This document shows positions 17,167 through 25,771 of a DNA stretch of 64,000 bases, one piece after another (position 1 is the first letter of the stretch; every line of letters begins with the position of its first letter). This stretch comes from Leisingera daeponensis DSM 23529 (lineage in GTDB: Bacteria > Pseudomonadota > Alphaproteobacteria > Rhodobacterales > Rhodobacteraceae). The translations under genes and the position numbers were made by a program. The notes under the pieces were generated by a model. The model worked only from the letters and a program-made list of their open reading frames with translations, searched no databases and was not told where the DNA came from. The stretch is from contig NZ_KI421500.1 of assembly GCF_000473145.1 (NCBI RefSeq), positions 3,673,583 through 3,737,582 of the forward strand, read 5' to 3'.

Positions 17167-18903
17167 ATGGACCGGATCGAGGAGCTTGAAAACGCGCTGA
17201 CCATTACAAGCGCGACCTCTGACACTATCCGCGTGGATGATGCCAGACGCCTGACCGGGCCCGGCCTGCTATGGGACAAGCCTGGTGCGGTGATGGACGT
17301 GTTTCTTACTGGTACCGACACTTCGCAGGTCGCCGCATTGTGGAAAACCCATGCCCGCCGGGTGCTGGATGCGCTTGGCTGGCAGGATCAGGACCTGACT
17401 CACCGCAGCTTCACTGGCGGTATCAACCTGGCGCTCTCTGCCCCCATGGATCAGCTCTATTCCGCGATCTTCGCGGCGCAGACCGCCTGGCATTTCTGTG
17501 CCGCTGAGTTGCTGGCAGCCGCACCCGGCGATTTCGATCAGATGGTTGCGGATGTAAGAGCCGTCATGGCAAAAGAAGCAAACCCGGCTCTGATCGCTTT
17601 GATAGCGGCGGCAGAGGCGCACGGCGTGGACATACTCTGCGATGACGATGAGGTGTCCATAGGCCATGGCACCGGGAGCCAGACCTGGCCAGCGGATGCC
17701 CTGCCAGCGCCCGGCGATGTGAACTGGTCATCGCTGCACAACATCCCTGTTGCCTTCATTACCGGAACAAACGGAAAAACTACCACGACAAGGCTGTTGG
17801 AAGCCATCGCGCGCGCCTCTGGCAAGGTCGCCGGGCTGACCTCGACAGAGTTTGTGCGGGTGGGGAATGACATACTGGATCGTGGCGATTACTCTGGCCC
17901 CGGCGGCGGGCGGATGCTGCTGCGCGACAAGAGGCTCGAGATTGCCTGCCTCGAAGTAGCCCGCGGCGGCATCCTGCGCCGCGGCCTGCCGACCCGCGCG
18001 GCCACGGCAGCGGCGGTCACCAATGTGGCAAATGACCATCTGGGGCAATATGGCGTCAACACGGTGCCGGAGCTGGCCCAGGCCAAATTCGCAGTGCATC
18101 GCACCCTGGCCAAAGGCGGCGTGCTGGTCCTGAATGCCGACGACGCCTATGTCCGCGCCGAGGCGGCGAACACACCGGCGGAAATCTGGTGGTTCTCGCT
18201 GGATGCGCAGAATGACCTGATCCGTCAGGCGCGGGATGCTGGCAAATGCTGCGCCTATGTGCAGAATAACAACATCGTCTTTTTCAATGGCTCCGCCGAA
18301 CAGGTGGTGATTGCGGTTTCAGATGTCCCCCTGACCATGGGCGGCGCGGCGAAATACAATATCCTGAACGCCTTGGCTGCGTCGTGCCTTGCGCTGGCAC
18401 TGGACCTGCCGGTTCAGGCGCTGCGGGAGGGGTTGCGCGGATTCAAACCCGACGCCAAGGACAACCCGGGCCGCTGCAACGAGTTCCGTTACAATGACGC
18501 GCGGGTATTCGTGGATTTTGCCCATAACCCGCACTCGATTTCGGCTGTCTGCAATGCGCTGTCAGACCTGCCGGCAAAGCGGCGTTTCATCATGCTCAGC
18601 CATGCGGGCGACCGGTCGGACCAGGACATCCGGGACGTCACCGCAACCGCATTGGATTTCCAGCCCGATGTTATCGTTGCCGCCGAATTGGAAGATTACC
18701 TGAGAGGCCGCGAACTGGGGGAAATACCGGATTTGATCCAAAAGACGATCTCCGAGCAAGGATATGACGCGAAACAGGTCCTGAGAGCTTCTTCGCCCTC
18801 TCAGGCCGCTTCGATGATCTTGGAAAAGCTTGTACCGGGCGATCTCGCCTTGCTGCTGGTGCTGTCAGAACGCGACACCGTTCTCGCGATGCTCGACAGC
18901 TGA
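17167..18903 (+). CDS. Second Mur-ligase-type cyanophycin synthetase-like protein
   Basis: A 578-residue partner of CphA. Residues from about 195 on form a complete Mur-ligase core: P-loop ITGTNGKTTTTRLLE near 198, LEVARGGILRRGLPT, VTNVANDHLGQYGVNTVPEL and VDFAHNPHSISAV, closest to the CphA C-terminal half. The first 170 residues are not an ATP-grasp domain and I do not recognise them. The start ATG at 17167 has GGAGG and lies 14 bases after the cphA stop. It may ligate amino acids or dipeptides alongside CphA. It differs from cyanobacterial CphA2, which keeps ATP-grasp. Confidence 0.85.
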   Translation: MDRIEELENALTITSATSDTIRVDDARRLTGPGLLWDKPGAVMDVFLTGTDTSQVAALWKTHARRVLDALGWQDQDLTHRSFTGGINLALSAPMDQLYSAIFAAQTAWHFCAAELLAAAPGDFDQMVADVRAVMAKEANPALIALIAAAEAHGVDILCDDDEVSIGHGTGSQTWPADALPAPGDVNWSSLHNIPVAFITGTNGKTTTTRLLEAIARASGKVAGLTSTEFVRVGNDILDRGDYSGPGGGRMLLRDKRLEIACLEVARGGILRRGLPTRAATAAAVTNVANDHLGQYGVNTVPELAQAKFAVHRTLAKGGVLVLNADDAYVRAEAANTPAEIWWFSLDAQNDLIRQARDAGKCCAYVQNNNIVFFNGSAEQVVIAVSDVPLTMGGAAKYNILNALAASCLALALDLPVQALREGLRGFKPDAKDNPGRCNEFRYNDARVFVDFAHNPHSISAVCNALSDLPAKRRFIMLSHAGDRSDQDIRDVTATALDFQPDVIVAAELEDYLRGRELGEIPDLIQKTISEQGYDAKQVLRASSPSQAASMILEKLVPGDLALLLVLSERDTVLAMLDS

Positions 18904-19049
18904 AGGCATGTGCGGGTGCTTGGCTTGCGAATGTGCTGCCGGCGCCAGCCGGGACTCGCAAGCGCGGCTGCTCATGAGCAGGCTCTTGGCACCCAGTTTG
19001 TCGCGCTTGACCTGAGATGGGCTGAAAGTGGGCTATGGATCAAACCCCG

Positions 19050-19230
19050 CCGTTTGATTGATTTGCAGCATCATGCACTCTGGGCTCTCTGCCGACTTGC
19101 GGCGATGCAGCGGCAGGGTTGCAACAAAACTTCACCAAGATGCTTCTGCCAGGCGACGCCAGGCAGCCCGAAGCGGCCATAGACCGAAGACCCTGGGCCA
19201 ACGATGCTGCGCATGCGAAACTTCTGGGTC
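19050..19230 (+). repeat. Dispersed repeat family B, copy 3
   Basis: TTTGCAGCATCATGCACTCT then GGGCTCTCTGCCGACTTGCG matches the family core with several changes. It directly precedes an inverted copy of repeat A, so the two families touch here. No gene is supported between 18904 and 19559. Confidence 0.5.
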
Positions 19231-19265
19231 TCTTTCCCGGAAGCGGACCTTCGGTAGGGCTAAGC

Positions 19266-19455
19266 TGCCTCATGTGATGCTGCGGGATGCACCGGGGGCA
19301 GCGGAGCGCAGGGAGCTGCCCTTTGCAAACTCGGCCGTTTGACGCAACCAGCCGAGGGTTTCTGCTACGGCGCAGCCCGCCGTTCCGGCCATTCGCTGCG
19401 ACTGCGAGGTTTTGGAACCGGTGAGTTCACATAGTGCCGTACTTTGCTGCCGCTC
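19266..19455 (-). repeat. Dispersed repeat family A, copy 2
   Basis: Inverted relative to copy 1. Its minus strand reads GCGGCAGCAAAGTACGGCAC, then CTCGGCTGGTTGCGTCAAAC and TTTGCAAAGGGCAGCTCCCT, and ends with the same CATCACATGAGGCAGCTT block as copy 1. Confidence 0.75.
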
Positions 19456-19559
19456 GTGTCCACGGATCCAATGTCTGGTCCGTATGGCACGCGGCACCAG
19501 GGAAACCAGAAAACTTGGCGCCGGTCTTTCCGAGGATTTCACGATCCTGCATTATCGGC

Positions 19560-20288
19560 TCATTGGGGTTCCGAAGACATAGATATCAAGCGCCGGGCCG
19601 GGCCGCCCTCTGCCAAAGGTGTCTTCGCCATAGTGTCGAAATTGAACCAGCGCCCAAGTCGCCGTGAGAGTTTCGGTTTGCCATCGACTGTCAGCCGCCC
19701 GTCTTCGATCGCGGTGGCCAAAGCGATGTCTCCGCGATAGACCCGGATCAAGTTTTTCAACGTGGCCTCCAGATACAGGTCGGTCCCACCTCCGGGATCG
19801 GAAACGCATAGATCCAAGCTTCCGTCCTCGCACACGAACCAGTAGAATCTCTTGTGCTTCGGCTGGTCGGACACATCGAGCCGAAGCACATGGCGCCTCG
19901 GTCCGAAGGCAGTCGGGTCCACCGAGTATTCCAATCCCCAGATCAAAAGCCCCAGATCAAGCTCGCCTTCTGCAAGCTCGCGCCGTGTCCACCTTTGCCC
20001 CCAGATACCAAGAGCTCCTACCAAGGGAAGAAACTCGGCACCGGCATCGGTCAGGTGATAGGTCCAGCTCTTGCCCGTATCGCTGCGTCGTCGCTCGACA
20101 AGACCTTCGGCTTCCACTTGGCGCAGTCGCTGCGTCAGGAGCGTTGCAGACATATGCGGCACGCCGCGGTGTATGTCGCTGAACCTTTCGGCGCCCGCGC
20201 CGAGGTTCCGGATGACCAGTGCCGTCCAGCGTTCGCAAAAGATTTCCGCGGCCTTGGCGATAGGGCAGAATTGACCATAGCTCTTCAT
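19560..20288 (-). CDS. HxlR-family regulator with extra C-terminal domain
   Basis: A 242-residue regulator. Residues 1-105 are a typical HxlR winged helix: YGQFCPIAKAAEIFCERWTA with the conserved Cys near position 8, FSDIHRGVPHMSATLLTQRL and LTDAGAEFLPLV. HxlR proteins are usually about 110-120 residues; here some 130 more follow, with LRLDVSDQPKHKRFYWF and TDLYLEATLKNLIRVYRGDI. That resembles an SCP2-like ligand-binding domain, as known in a minority of the family. It is divergent from the methyltransferase gene across 122 bases, and probably controls it. Confidence 0.85.
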   Translation of the reverse strand: MKSYGQFCPIAKAAEIFCERWTALVIRNLGAGAERFSDIHRGVPHMSATLLTQRLRQVEAEGLVERRRSDTGKSWTYHLTDAGAEFLPLVGALGIWGQRWTRRELAEGELDLGLLIWGLEYSVDPTAFGPRRHVLRLDVSDQPKHKRFYWFVCEDGSLDLCVSDPGGGTDLYLEATLKNLIRVYRGDIALATAIEDGRLTVDGKPKLSRRLGRWFNFDTMAKTPLAEGGPARRLISMSSEPQ

Positions 20289-20410
20289 CGCGGCCTCCCG
20301 TGCTAAGTGCAGGATACCCCAGCTGTTCCGTCCTGAATACTACAGATCGTGGAGTATCCACCGGCGGACCTGATCGGCACAATCGCTCCGAAGCTATTGA
20401 GAAGGAGGCT

Positions 20411-21211
20411 ATGATGAACGTCGACACATTAAGCCCTGAAGCACGGATGTGGGGCCAGCCGGGCAAATCCTACGACGGGATTTCATTCGGGCTGTCCGAC
20501 ACCATTTCACACACGGTTCAAGCCCTTTGGCCAAGACCCGGCGAACGCATCCTCGATATCGGGACGGGCACGGGTTGGGCCGCCCGGCTTGCAGCTTGGC
20601 GTGGGGCCAGCGTCACGGGCGTGGACATTGCACCAGGTATGCTCGAAGCGGCCGAAACGCTGTCGGCCGGGTTTGATCCTCGTCCGGTTTTTCAACAGGC
20701 GGCGGCGGAGGAGCTTCCTTTTGACAACGGAAGTTTCGATGGAGTGATCTCGACCTTCGGTGTCATTTTTTCAAGCGAACCGTCCAAGTCGGTAACCGAA
20801 ATGGCGCGGGTCGTTCGGCCCGGTGGGCGGCTGGCACTCGCGACATGGGCCGATGAGCCCGATGGCTATATTGCGCGCTTCTTCGGGCTGGTCGGAGAAT
20901 GGTCCGATGCGCCGCCGCCTGCCTCACCCTTCGACTGGGGGCGTTCAAGCTGGTTGAAAGAGGTCGTCGGAGAGTGTTTCGAAATCGACATCCACGAACA
21001 GGTGACGACACTCTATGCACCGGATGTGACGACGGTTTGGAAGGAATACGTCAATGGCTTCGGTCCTGTCGCGGCTACATACGCCACCCTGCCGCAAAAC
21101 CGGCGCGACGCATTCAGAGCGGCGTTCGAAGACTTCCACCGATCGTTTGCCGCCGGGTCCGGCCTGGCGATACCTCGACTGGCGCTCGTCATCCGAGGAG
21201 TTCGGCTCTAA
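20411..21211 (+). CDS. Class I SAM-dependent methyltransferase
   Basis: A 266-residue methyltransferase, probably small-molecule type (UbiE/Methyltransf_11 group). Motif I is ERILDIGTGTGWAARLA, motif II VTGVDIAPGMLEAA, and the motif IV/VI region FDGVISTFGVIF and VRPGGRLALATWA. AAGGAGG lies just before a tandem ATGATG; I take the first. The substrate is unknown. It is divergent from the HxlR-type regulator, an arrangement typical of a locally controlled detoxification or modification gene. Confidence 0.88.
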   Translation: MMNVDTLSPEARMWGQPGKSYDGISFGLSDTISHTVQALWPRPGERILDIGTGTGWAARLAAWRGASVTGVDIAPGMLEAAETLSAGFDPRPVFQQAAAEELPFDNGSFDGVISTFGVIFSSEPSKSVTEMARVVRPGGRLALATWADEPDGYIARFFGLVGEWSDAPPPASPFDWGRSSWLKEVVGECFEIDIHEQVTTLYAPDVTTVWKEYVNGFGPVAATYATLPQNRRDAFRAAFEDFHRSFAAGSGLAIPRLALVIRGVRL

Positions 21212-21281
21212 GCTAGGATGCCACTGAACGCGTTGAGCGGGATTGTCGGCACGGCTTCCTGCGGCAGTCATTCATGCACCG

Positions 21282-21480
21282 TGGGGCACTTCCGCATCCG
21301 ATACTTTGGGTTCACTGCCGCCTTGCGGCGGCACAGCACCGAGAAACCAGCACCAGCCTGCCCCAAGCCGACCGTGATCGGCTCAAGCCAGCCCAATTTC
21401 GACATTCGATCAAGGCGCAGCGATGCCCCCGCTGCAGGTGCGAAGGATCCCGTCAGATCTCCCAACAGCGGACCTTCAGG
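21282..21480 (+). repeat. Dispersed repeat family B, copy 4
   Basis: GGGGCACTTCCGCATCCGAT then ACTTTGGGTTCACTGCCGCC is the family core, and CAGCCCAATTTCGACATTCG downstream matches the same block of copy 2 at about 11.86 kb. The surrounding stretch 21212-22030 contains no gene I can support. Confidence 0.5.
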
Positions 21481-21657
21481 TCTTGCTCAGCTGACCAGGA
21501 CGATGCTGCCCCGCACCAAGGTCAGCGAAGCCCAGTACAGCGACGTTTGCAAAGTCTTGGGATCTGCCAGCCGGGCGGCGATCCCATGCTGCACGAGCAA
21601 TGAAAGGAGCAGACCTTCGCCGCAGGTGCAGCCACCAACCATCATCGAACGGAAGAG

Positions 21658-21720
21658 ATGCGGGACATTGCTGCCGTTGCCCTTCCTGGAGTTTGCTGAC
21701 GCAGCATTCGCTCGCGGGTG
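21658..21720 (-). repeat. Dispersed repeat family A, partial copy
   Basis: On the minus strand it reads GCGAGCGAATGCTGCGTCAG, then GGAAGGGCAACGGCAGCAAT. This matches the left part of the copy at 39.5 kb (GCGAGCGGATGCTGCGTGAG, GGAAGGGCAACGGCAGCAAA), so it is a left-end fragment of repeat A. Confidence 0.65.
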
Positions 21721-22034
21721 CGGCATGGTTTTCGCTGTGAAGCAGCATGTGTCGCCAAACCGGCCGTTGAAAGTCAGCCCGAGGGGCTAAATTCAATCCA
21801 CCCTTTCGCCGCAACGTGGATCGACCAACGAGGAGCCGGACAAAACCGCTGCCCCCGTCACCGGAGGTAATGACGGTGGGCCGCCCATAGCCCTCATCGA
21901 CCACCTAGCCGGTTATCCTCCTGCTGTCAGGCTATATGCCTTACTGGAGTCCTTGGCCGCCAGATCGGCAGGTTGAATATAGAACTCAACCACCCCGCAG
22001 TCACAGAACATGAAGTCCGTGCCGTGGTCGCTGT

Positions 22035-22337
22035 CCAAGACGAGCAAGCTGTACGAGTGCTCCAGCGTGATCATCACGACAAATCTCAGCTTCAGAGAAT
22101 AGGCCGCCGTCTTCGGGAATGCCAAGATGACCACGGCGCTCCTGGACCGGCTCACCAACCGCTGCCACATCCTGGAAACCGGAAACGACAGCTACCGCTT
22201 CAAAGCCAGTTCCGCCGCTGCACAATCAGAAAAGGAGGGAAATATCCGTTGACCCAGACATAACCACCAGAACATAACTATCAGGCGGGTCAGTTCTCGA
22301 TGGAAATCCTGGGTCAGATCTCAGCGGAAATCAACAA
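22035..22337 (+). pseudogene. istB: IS21-family remnant with istB 3' end
   Basis: The frame around 22035-22252 reads SKLYECSSVIITTNLSFRE, a stop, then [20 protein letters not shown] and [16 protein letters not shown], the C-terminal part of the IstB helper ATPase of IS21 elements. The stop is TAG where TGG (Trp) is expected. The ATPase P-loop part is missing or unrecognisable upstream. The following bases, with two GGGTCAG...GAAATC repeats up to about 22337, look like an IS21 end. Confidence 0.7.
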
Positions 22338-22437
22338 ATAGAGGCGTTGTCACTAATCAGCCCTTTGATGCCTGAATTGTAATCACGATTGTACACGTCT
22401 AATGCAAGAATGCTCAGGAATAGCGCTTTTGAAATGT

Positions 22438-23121
22438 TCATAGATCACCTCGAATGAAATTGCCTCGAGACATCTTGCTTGACGATGTCTCAAAATAGGG
22501 ATCTGAAATACCGCGCTTTAAAGCAGCTTGATGGTCCGCAGCCCATCTCCGGAAAAAATTTCCACCTAACACAGCCTCAATCTGGCCAAAGGTAATAGGA
22601 TCTGCGGTGATCTCGAGCGTCATGCTCTGCAGCGCAAAACCCGGACCAAAAGCCGCGGCCAGATTGTTGGGATCCACCAGCCGCAACGATTTGGGGTCAC
22701 TGATGTCGTCAAAACTCACTAGGCGCGGGCGCCGTTCTGGCTGAATCTCAACCGGACCCGCCCCCTCTAGGTTTTCAATATCACGCAAATACCCCGGCTT
22801 ATTCGCATGGCTGCGGTCTACAGGCAGTACCCGCTCCGCCAGCATCTCATCTGCAAGAAGTACAAAAAGATACTGCCCGTCGCCGAGATCGGCCGCCACC
22901 GCCTCGCCACGCATGGAATAATTGCGCTCATATCCGCCTATTTGCTGCCATTTCGGAAAATAGACCGCCTCAATTGCCTGAACGGTCTCCGCCGCAACCT
23001 CCCCTTTCGGGGTCATGACAACAATCCGAATCCGTTGATGCCAATCAAAGGTCTGGCTGCATGCAGACAGCAACAATAGCAAACCAATGGCACAAAAGAA
23101 AAATCGCCTTTTAAACCTCAT
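22438..23121 (-). CDS. Lipoprotein of unknown function
   Basis: A 227-residue lipoprotein. The ATG at 23121 gives MRFKRRFFFCAIGLLLLLSAC, a basic start, hydrophobic core and lipobox LSAC, so Cys is lipidated after export. An in-frame start further upstream would bury this signal. The mature part (IRIVVMTPKGEVAAETVQAI, VAADLGDGQYLFVLLADEML) looks like a single alpha/beta domain that I do not recognise. Composition is less GC-rich than nearby blocks. It is isolated between an IS21 remnant and an IS427-type element, so it may be cargo. Confidence 0.65.
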   Translation of the reverse strand: MRFKRRFFFCAIGLLLLLSACSQTFDWHQRIRIVVMTPKGEVAAETVQAIEAVYFPKWQQIGGYERNYSMRGEAVAADLGDGQYLFVLLADEMLAERVLPVDRSHANKPGYLRDIENLEGAGPVEIQPERRPRLVSFDDISDPKSLRLVDPNNLAAAFGPGFALQSMTLEITADPITFGQIEAVLGGNFFRRWAADHQAALKRGISDPYFETSSSKMSRGNFIRGDL

Positions 23122-23307
23122 CCCAACACCGTAGACGGCCTTAAATTGAAGTGTGTTAGCCCCCCCTCTCGACCCAGCAATACCAGCACCATAACCCCTA
23201 TTGCAGGAGCCCATTGCAAGAATGGCGAGAAATAGGTAACCTGAAATGTTCACTTTGAAATCTCCGTGGGAAAGCTGTAAGCGCTCAATGAATTTGCTAA
23301 CTGGTTA

Positions 23308-24159
23308 GGTCATGTTGACAAATGGCGCAGCCATAGGCGGATAGACGTAATATCGACGAAGGCAAGGAAACTCTCGGCTGTCTTGTCGTAGCGGGTTGCG
23401 ACCCTGCGGGCGTTCTTGAGCTTGTTGAAGCATCGTTCGACCAGGTTTCTAAGCCGGTACAAGGAACGATCCACACCGACGCGTTTCTTGCGGGACCGGC
23501 GCATTGGGATCACGGGGCGAACGCCACGGTCATTCATAGACTTACGAATGCCGTCAGCGTCATAGCCGCGGTCGGCCAGCAATATCTTAGGCTGGGGCAG
23601 ATTTTCTGCCATGACCAGGTCAAAGCCCAGATAGTCGGACGTTTGCCCTGGCGTGATTTCGGTTCTCATGGGCAGACCATGCGCGTTGACGAGGAGGTGG
23701 ATCTTGGTCGTGAAGCCACCTCTAGAACGGCCGAAACCCTGTCGCGGTGTCCCCCTTTTGCACCCGCTGCCTGATGATGGGCCCGGATCACGGTGCTGTC
23801 GATCATTTGCAGGGCGTCTGGCACGGCCCCGCTTTCGTTCAGGGCCTCCATGATCTCCTCCCATAGTCCCGCGAGCGTCCAGCGCCGGAACTGGCGGTAG
23901 ACGCTCGACCACTTGCCAAACTCTTCCGTCAGATCGCGCCATGGCGCACCGGTCCGGGCAATCCAGAATATCCCGTCAAGAACAAGGCGATGATTGGGAG
24001 GTTTGCGGCCATTCGGGGCGCGGGCAGAATGGATGAAACGTTCAAAGAACGCCCATTCTTCGTTCGTCATTAGGTCTCGTGCCAAGCTGGTCTCCATCGA
24101 AGATACCAGCTTGAATCACGTACAGCGCTGCCTGTGAATCCCTTTTTGTCAACACGACC
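23308..24159 (-). mobile_element. IS5-family (IS427-type) insertion sequence
   Basis: Inverted repeats GGTCATGTTGACAAA at 23308 and GGTCGTGTTGACAAA reading inward from 24159 bound an 852-base element. The dinucleotide TA flanks both ends (23306-23307 and 24160-24161), in keeping with the short duplications of this group. It appears complete and is one of the few IS copies in the window with a plausible target duplication. Confidence 0.85.
23310..24097 (-). CDS. IS427-type transposase made by frameshifting
   Basis: Two overlapping frames together form one DDE transposase of about 260 residues. The first starts METSLARDLMTNEEWAFFER and contains the first Asp in LQMIDSTVIRAHHQAAGAKG. The second supplies SRGGFTTKIHLLVNA, LLADRGYDADGIRKSM with the second Asp and LRNLVERCFNKLK with the Glu. 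They meet at CAAAAGGGGG (minus strand, 23751-23760), a slippery run as used for programmed frameshifting in this IS group. I read it as an intact two-frame transposase rather than a mutation. Confidence 0.8.
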
Positions 24160-24256
24160 TAGTCTAATTCTACGATAGCGGCCGCTTTAGGCTGCTTTGG
24201 TCCCTCACCCGAACGCCGCGCAATTTACACTTACAGTGTTTTGAAACACCTGAAAC

Positions 24257-24565
24257 TCATCGGTTTTGGCTGTATTGCATGTCACCCAATACTCGAACGA
24301 CTAGGAGGCTGGACTTGTGGGCGGCGTAGGCCTTCTGCTGCGTGGATGGTGTCTTTGGGTCGTTGTAGCGGACGCCAGCGCCGCACTGGATGTCGGCAAG
24401 TAGATGCTTGAGGTTCAGGCCGGGCGCGGAGAACGTAAGCGCGTCATGCAACTTCATCAGGTCGTGGATCCGTTCGACGGGGACATCACCAACCAGCGTA
24501 ATCAGGCCCTTCATGAAATTCTCGACCATCTGAAGCGACGCCCATCTCGCGTGGCCCCAGTTCGG
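24257..24565 (-). pseudogene. In-frame continuation after a TAA, HEPN-like
   Basis: Directly after the TAA of the upstream gene the same frame continues for 102 codons: PNWGHARWASLQMVENFMKG, then LITLVGDVPVERIHDLMKLH and a basic end. The AEK...K-G...HDL pattern resembles a HEPN domain, with an Arg-Ile-His-Asp-Leu at the usual His position; that is tentative. No ribosome binding site precedes the internal ATG at 24529. The simplest reading is the 3' end of one longer gene cut by a nonsense change. Confidence 0.45.
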
Positions 24566-25162
24566 TTACTGACTGGTCATGTTCGCCACGGCAGCAGCCC
24601 AGTCATCCTCGGCGGCGGCGAACATCGGATCCGAAGTACGAAACCGGTCGAATGCGTTGCGAACATCGAGGCCCACCACAAACAGTCCATAGACCTCGTT
24701 CAGGTCGCCATCCGAAAAATGCTGAAGGCGGGCCTCGGTGATACCTGAAAGCGAGGCGCCGGCGTTGATGCGGAGAACCTGTGTCCCAATCCTGCTCCCG
24801 GTGTGGCTGGAAAAATCGCGTTTGGCCTCGATGACAGCCGTCCCGTAAATCAGCGGAATCCGCATCTCCCAGATGTCACCATCCGCAAGGACCGCGACCT
24901 TTGCCTTCTCGGAGAAGTCGGTCTTGAGTAAGTCGCCGTAGACGTCCTTGTACCAACTATAGATGTTGTCGGTGTGGACGCTCGCCGCGATCAGTTCTGG
25001 CGGAGCACCGGACGGGAGCTTGGCTAATGGAAGGCCTATGTGGAACCTTTTGCCGAACTCGATCACCGCCAGGATAGGGCGCGAGTGGGGCGGAATGCCT
25101 TTCTCTTTAAGAGACTGGTCGATCTCACGAAGAACGGAGGATATGTCTTCAGGGATTTTCAT
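24566..25162 (-). CDS. Unknown protein, probably the first part of a split gene
   Basis: A 198-residue protein that I do not recognise. The ATG at 25162 gives MKIPEDISSVLREIDQSLKE; earlier in-frame codons look non-coding. The body has alternating strands and helices (PILAVIEFGKRFHIGLPLAK, WEMRIPLIYGTAVIEAKRDF). It ends NMTSQ at a TAA, after which the same frame stays open for 102 codons, so the ancestral product may have had about 301 residues. It shows no signal peptide or membrane segment. If the downstream domain is HEPN, a defence or toxin role is conceivable but unproven. Confidence 0.55.
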   Translation of the reverse strand: MKIPEDISSVLREIDQSLKEKGIPPHSRPILAVIEFGKRFHIGLPLAKLPSGAPPELIAASVHTDNIYSWYKDVYGDLLKTDFSEKAKVAVLADGDIWEMRIPLIYGTAVIEAKRDFSSHTGSRIGTQVLRINAGASLSGITEARLQHFSDGDLNEVYGLFVVGLDVRNAFDRFRTSDPMFAAAEDDWAAAVANMTSQ

Positions 25163-25771
25163 GCATCGATCATAGCAACGTCTGCGGTAAGGGGAACACG
25201 ATGCTGCATCGCAAACAGGACCCGCCCGCCACGCCTTGATGTCCCTAATGGACACTGAACTGCCTAGCGACACCGCACTGGGCCCATCACCGATCCAAAC
25301 GATTGCCGTCGCTGTCCGAAGTGACCCTAGCAGCCCTAAGCGGACCTGCCAACTGCCACCAGGGAATGAAGGCGATCTCTAGGGGCTGGAGGATGAGCGT
25401 CGACGAACTTAAGCGTGTTCCCCGAGGCGAAAATAAGCAAACGTTGTCGTTGCTCGCGCCTGCCTTTCGGTCGCAGCGCCCAGATCATTTATTGGTCAGT
25501 TCGAATCAACAGCGATCCGCGCCGCCTCAGTGCGGAGTTTTAGGAAGTCAAGTTCCGGGTCTTGTATATTTCCGGGGCCTAATCGGTCATGGAAAATCTT
25601 CTAACTTGCTGATTTTAAATAGTGAAAACCACTTTGGGCTTGTACGGCTAAGCCCTTCAGCAAGGCAACGACGCACGGAGAAAATATCACCCCAATTTGC
25701 GTTTTTTGTATTTTAACGGTCGCTCCGCATGATCTCGGAAATGTTTTCGTCAGTCTAACGGAGTATCCCTC
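25163..25771. other. Gene-poor stretch before the binding-protein gene
   Basis: About 600 bases with no supported gene. A 137-codon frame exists on the plus strand (25303-25716), but its composition and low-complexity sequence look random. The last 150 bases are AT-rich and probably hold the promoter of the binding-protein gene. Confidence 0.4.

Noticed and set aside
23700..23760. Frameshift in the IS427-type transposase as a disabling mutation
   Set aside because: The two frames overlap at a run CAAAAGGGGG and this IS group uses programmed frameshifting, so the element is better read as intact.
25303..25716. 137-codon plus-strand frame before the binding-protein gene
   Set aside because: No start signal, no domain and composition like random sequence.
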